Part shown: piece after piece, positions 34,053 through 36,682 of the stretch
Numbering within the stretch: position 1 is the stretch's first letter
Layout of the letters: each line of letters starts with the position of its first letter
Source: an uncultured Deefgea sp.
GTDB taxonomy: Bacteria; Pseudomonadota; Gammaproteobacteria; Burkholderiales; Chitinibacteraceae
DNA: 36,682 nucleotides
Assembly (NCBI RefSeq): GCF_947072475.1
Contig: NZ_CAMTIA010000030.1
Location: 1-36,682, forward strand
Reading direction: 5' to 3'
The notes under the pieces: model-generated
The model's database searches: none
Seen by the model: only the letters and a program-made list of their open reading frames with translations
Told to the model about the DNA's origin: nothing
Program-made: the position numbers and the translations under genes

Positions 34053-35084
34053 ATGTCACAACCCTCTACTCATTCGAGTCCATCGGCAGCCAGCATCGTG
34101 GTCACTGGCGATCGCACCACGGGCCCACTGCATTTAGGCCATTATGTTGGCTCATTACAAACTCGCCTTAGCTTACAAGAAACCCATCAGCCCTTTATTT
34201 TATTAGCCGACACGCAAGCTTTGGCCGACCATCAAGGCGATTATCGTGCGGTGCGGCAGTCGGTGATTGATGTGGCACTGGACTACCTTGCCGTCGGCAT
34301 CGACCCGAAAAAGTCGACTATTTTGATTCAATCGATGGTGCCTGAACTGGCGGAGCTGTCGTTTTACTTGATGAATTTAGTCTCCATCGCCCGCTTAGAG
34401 CGTAATCCCACCGTCAAATCCGAGCTCAAAGCCAAAGGGCAAGATCGCAATGTAGCCGCCGGTTTTTTAACTTACCCCGTTAGCCAAGCCGCTGACATTA
34501 CCGCCTTACGCGGCACTTTAATTCCGGTCGGTGCCGATCAATTGCCGATGATTGAGCAAACCAATGAAATTGTTCGCCGCTTTAATCGGATGGTGGGCGA
34601 AGACATTCTCAGTGAATGCAGCGCGCTATTGTCCGACACCAGTCGCTTACCCGGCATTGATGGCAAAAAGAAAATGAGCCGTGCGGCGGGCAATCACATT
34701 GCCCTCTCTGCCAGCGCCGACGAAATCCATCAAGCCGTCAACAACATGTACACCGACGCCCAACACCTCACCATCGCTAGCCCTGGGCAAGTTGCAGGGA
34801 ATGTGGTATTTCGCTTTTTAGATGCATTTGACGTCGATCCGCTGCACGTTGCGCAACTCAAGGCGCAATATCAACATGGCGGCTTAGCCGACCAAGTCAT
34901 CAAAACGCGGCTTGATGAACAACTACAAGCCTTGATTGCGCCGATTCGTGAGCGCCGTGCGCAATTGGCCAAAGATCCCGATGCTGTTTTGTCGATGTTA
35001 CTCTGCGGCTCAGCCAAAGCGCGACAAACTGCGGCCCTGACTTTGCATAAAGTCAAAACCGCCATGGGAATGTATTACTTTTAA
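34053..35084 (+). CDS. trpS: Tryptophanyl-tRNA synthetase
   Basis: This 343-residue class I synthetase charges tRNA-Trp. The HIGH-type motif is HLGH in TGPLHLGHYVGSL (about residues 25-37), and the KMSKS-type motif is KKMSRAAGN (about 206-214). GADQLPMIEQTNEIVRRFN binds Trp and ATP as in the bacterial family. The ATG at 34053 has AGGAG 7 bases upstream. The longer frame would start inside the leader peptide region and is rejected. The gene sits right behind an attenuator with a Trp leader peptide, so its level should rise when charged tRNA-Trp is low. It is a single-gene unit as far as can be seen. Confidence 0.96.
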   Translation: MSQPSTHSSPSAASIVVTGDRTTGPLHLGHYVGSLQTRLSLQETHQPFILLADTQALADHQGDYRAVRQSVIDVALDYLAVGIDPKKSTILIQSMVPELAELSFYLMNLVSIARLERNPTVKSELKAKGQDRNVAAGFLTYPVSQAADITALRGTLIPVGADQLPMIEQTNEIVRRFNRMVGEDILSECSALLSDTSRLPGIDGKKKMSRAAGNHIALSASADEIHQAVNNMYTDAQHLTIASPGQVAGNVVFRFLDAFDVDPLHVAQLKAQYQHGGLADQVIKTRLDEQLQALIAPIRERRAQLAKDPDAVLSMLLCGSAKARQTAALTLHKVKTAMGMYYF

Positions 35085-35289
35085 TCCGACACCAAGCTGT
35101 CACTAAGCTGCCATATTGCAAAATATAATCTATAACGCCAAGATGCAGGCACGTTCTGCTCTTGGCCTAGCTCAAGCGAAGGTCATTGCACTTAAGTATT
35201 CAGCAAAAGCTTCTGACATCCTTGCCTCGCCTTGTCATCCAACTTTTGTGCGCGTATTTAATCAGCCATTTTTAATGGAAAGTTAGCCA

Positions 35290-36471
35290 ATGCCACTCTC
35301 GCTACTGATTGTCGATCAAGATTGCTCTGCTTACGAAGCACTACAAGAAAAACTAGGTGCACACTTTAGAATACAAATGACCCAGAACAGCGCACAAGCG
35401 ATCGCTGTGCTGGCTGAGACTCAGCCCGATATTTTATTAATCGACGGTAATTTAGCCGATCAAAACGCTTACGCCGTTTGCCAAAACTACAAAAAAAACA
35501 ATCCCAATGGCCAACTGCTGTTTATCGCCAGTACCGAGAAAGGCGATTATTTGGCCGCTTACGATGCCGGTGCTGACGACTTTATCAGTAAGCCGTTTTT
35601 TAATGACGAGCTGCAACAAAAACTGATTTTATTTAAACGCAGCATCAAACAAACCCAGCAACTACGCAGCTCAGTGCAAGCGGCCACCGATACTGCGATG
35701 CAAGCCATTTCAAACTCCGCCGAACTGGGCACGGTGATTAATTTTTTTAAAAAAGCCAGTCTCGCCCCCGATGAAGCCAGCTTACTCAAAGCGCTGGTAC
35801 AAACCACCGCCAAGTTTCAAGTTCAAGTCGCCGCCCAAATTCATCATCAAGGCACCCTTGTCACACTCAATAGCCAAGGACGCAGCAGCCCACTGGAAGA
35901 GCATATGCTGCAAACGCTGGCGCAAGACCCGCAGCGTATTTATGAAATGGGCAAACGATTGGTCATCAACTTCCCCCGAATTATTTTGCAAGTCAAAGAC
36001 ATGCCCATCAGCCAGCCCGATTTATGTGGCCGTTTACGTGACCATACCGCCATCTTGGTCGAGGCGGCAGAAACCCGGTTGGATGGCATTTTAAATGAAG
36101 GACAAATTCGTGGTCAGCAGCAGCTCACCCTCAACGCCATCACACTGATTCAATCGTCCATTCAAAAACTAGAGAATGAATACCGCCAACAAGCCGGCTC
36201 TTCGATGCGATTGTTTAGCGAATTACAAGAGAAGTTTGAGCACAAGATGGTGTATTTAGGCCTCACCGATTCACAAGAAGGGGCACTACTGGATATGATT
36301 GCGCAAAGCTTGGCGGCCGCCACACAAATTTACGATCAAGGCTTATCGCTAGACGATGAGTTTTCTCATGTGATTGCCACCTTAATTTACCTCACTCAGC
36401 AATCACCACACGCCATAACGCCCAGCGCGCCAGAGGCAGAAAATGATAGCGATGACATCATGTTGTTTTAA
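35290..36471 (+). CDS. Receiver-domain protein with an unrecognised output region
   Basis: This 393-residue protein has a CheY-like receiver at about 3-120, with D9 and D11 in IVDQD, phospho-site D52 in LLIDGNLAD, and K101 in ISKPF, so it should be phosphorylated. The remaining 270 residues match no output domain I know: a coiled region (about 105-150), a mixed region with VQVAAQIHHQGTLVTL (about 170-200) that could be a degenerate GAF-like core, and a helical C-terminal part. It is an orphan with no kinase next to it. A GGAAAG ribosome site lies upstream of the ATG at 35290. Confidence 0.78.
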   Translation: MPLSLLIVDQDCSAYEALQEKLGAHFRIQMTQNSAQAIAVLAETQPDILLIDGNLADQNAYAVCQNYKKNNPNGQLLFIASTEKGDYLAAYDAGADDFISKPFFNDELQQKLILFKRSIKQTQQLRSSVQAATDTAMQAISNSAELGTVINFFKKASLAPDEASLLKALVQTTAKFQVQVAAQIHHQGTLVTLNSQGRSSPLEEHMLQTLAQDPQRIYEMGKRLVINFPRIILQVKDMPISQPDLCGRLRDHTAILVEAAETRLDGILNEGQIRGQQQLTLNAITLIQSSIQKLENEYRQQAGSSMRLFSELQEKFEHKMVYLGLTDSQEGALLDMIAQSLAAATQIYDQGLSLDDEFSHVIATLIYLTQQSPHAITPSAPEAENDSDDIMLF

Positions 36472-36502
36472 TTACTCACTCTGCAATGATGGTAATCATA
36501 AT

Positions 36503-36551
36503 GGGTATAGCCACGTAAACTATTAACAATACTCATTAGCGAGCAATACCT
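36503..36551. repeat. 49-base GGGTAT/ATACCC element, copy 6
   Basis: GGGTATAGC (36503-36511) and GCAATACCT (36543-36551) bound exactly 49 bases, with one mismatch in the end hexamers. It lies 31 bases past the stop codon of the orphan receiver gene. The rest of the window (36552-36682) holds nothing recognised. Confidence 0.55.
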
Positions 36552-36682
36552 ATAAGATTTAGACTTATTTTTTTAGCCATCGATGTCATTTATCCACGTC
36601 TGTGGGAATATCCCTAATACTTTTCAACGCCATATTCCCCCAGCATCAACTCACATCGATACACGCACCAGGGGCAGATCAT

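Overview
The window looks like a chromosomal segment of a betaproteobacterium. The best guess is the order Neisseriales, near Chitinibacter or Deefgea, at moderate GC. This is inferred from gene content and protein style: a YceH-family protein, RF3, an Uup-type ABC-F protein, a SatP acetate transporter, a secreted tandem chitin-binding protein, and many diguanylate-type or two-component signalling genes. No rRNA, CRISPR array, transposase or phage gene was seen. Almost all genes are intact and most are housekeeping.

Layout. 1-2.1 kb: zapE and a 2-Cys peroxiredoxin, both on the minus strand. 2.3-4.2 kb: a periplasmic solute-binding protein, a P-loop kinase of unlike codon style, and a gene-poor stretch. 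4.2-6.6 kb: a membrane PAS-GGDEF-EAL protein. 6.8 kb: tRNA-Arg(ACG) with its promoter. 7.0-9.7 kb: a DUF1857-like protein, RarD, SatP and a secreted two-module chitin-binding protein. 9.8-13.3 kb (minus): NDH-2, a double-receiver regulator and an AI-2E/PerM-type membrane protein. 13.6-17.8 kb: FMN reductase, pgk, a small putative ribbon-helix-helix protein coupled to an acyltransferase, a cold-shock protein and yceH. 18-23 kb: an HPt/HD-GYP protein, a pseudouridine synthase, pyk and an MltF-like lytic transglycosylase. 23.2-29.7 kb: uup, a large hybrid PAS sensor kinase and prfC. 29.8-33.5 kb: a methionine-rich DUF4396 protein, a long MscS-type channel and a small protein. 33.5-34.05 kb: a 602-base regulatory and repeat region. 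34.05-36.5 kb: trpS and an orphan receiver protein.

Genes that work together. Glycolysis is represented by pgk and pyk. Translation is represented by prfC, trpS, tRNA-Arg, uup and a pseudouridine synthase. Signalling includes one GGDEF-EAL, one HD-GYP, a sensor kinase and two receiver proteins.

Three non-coding findings stand out. (1) A family of 49-base elements with GGGTAT/ATACCC ends occurs in at least six intergenic places at exactly the same end-to-end length. (2) A complete transcription attenuator lies in front of trpS: a 17-residue leader peptide with two adjacent Trp codons, a pause hairpin, an antiterminator and a terminator. The leader may start at the very 5' end of its transcript. 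(3) A 272-base MITE-like element has 24-base perfect terminal inverted repeats and two large internal hairpins.
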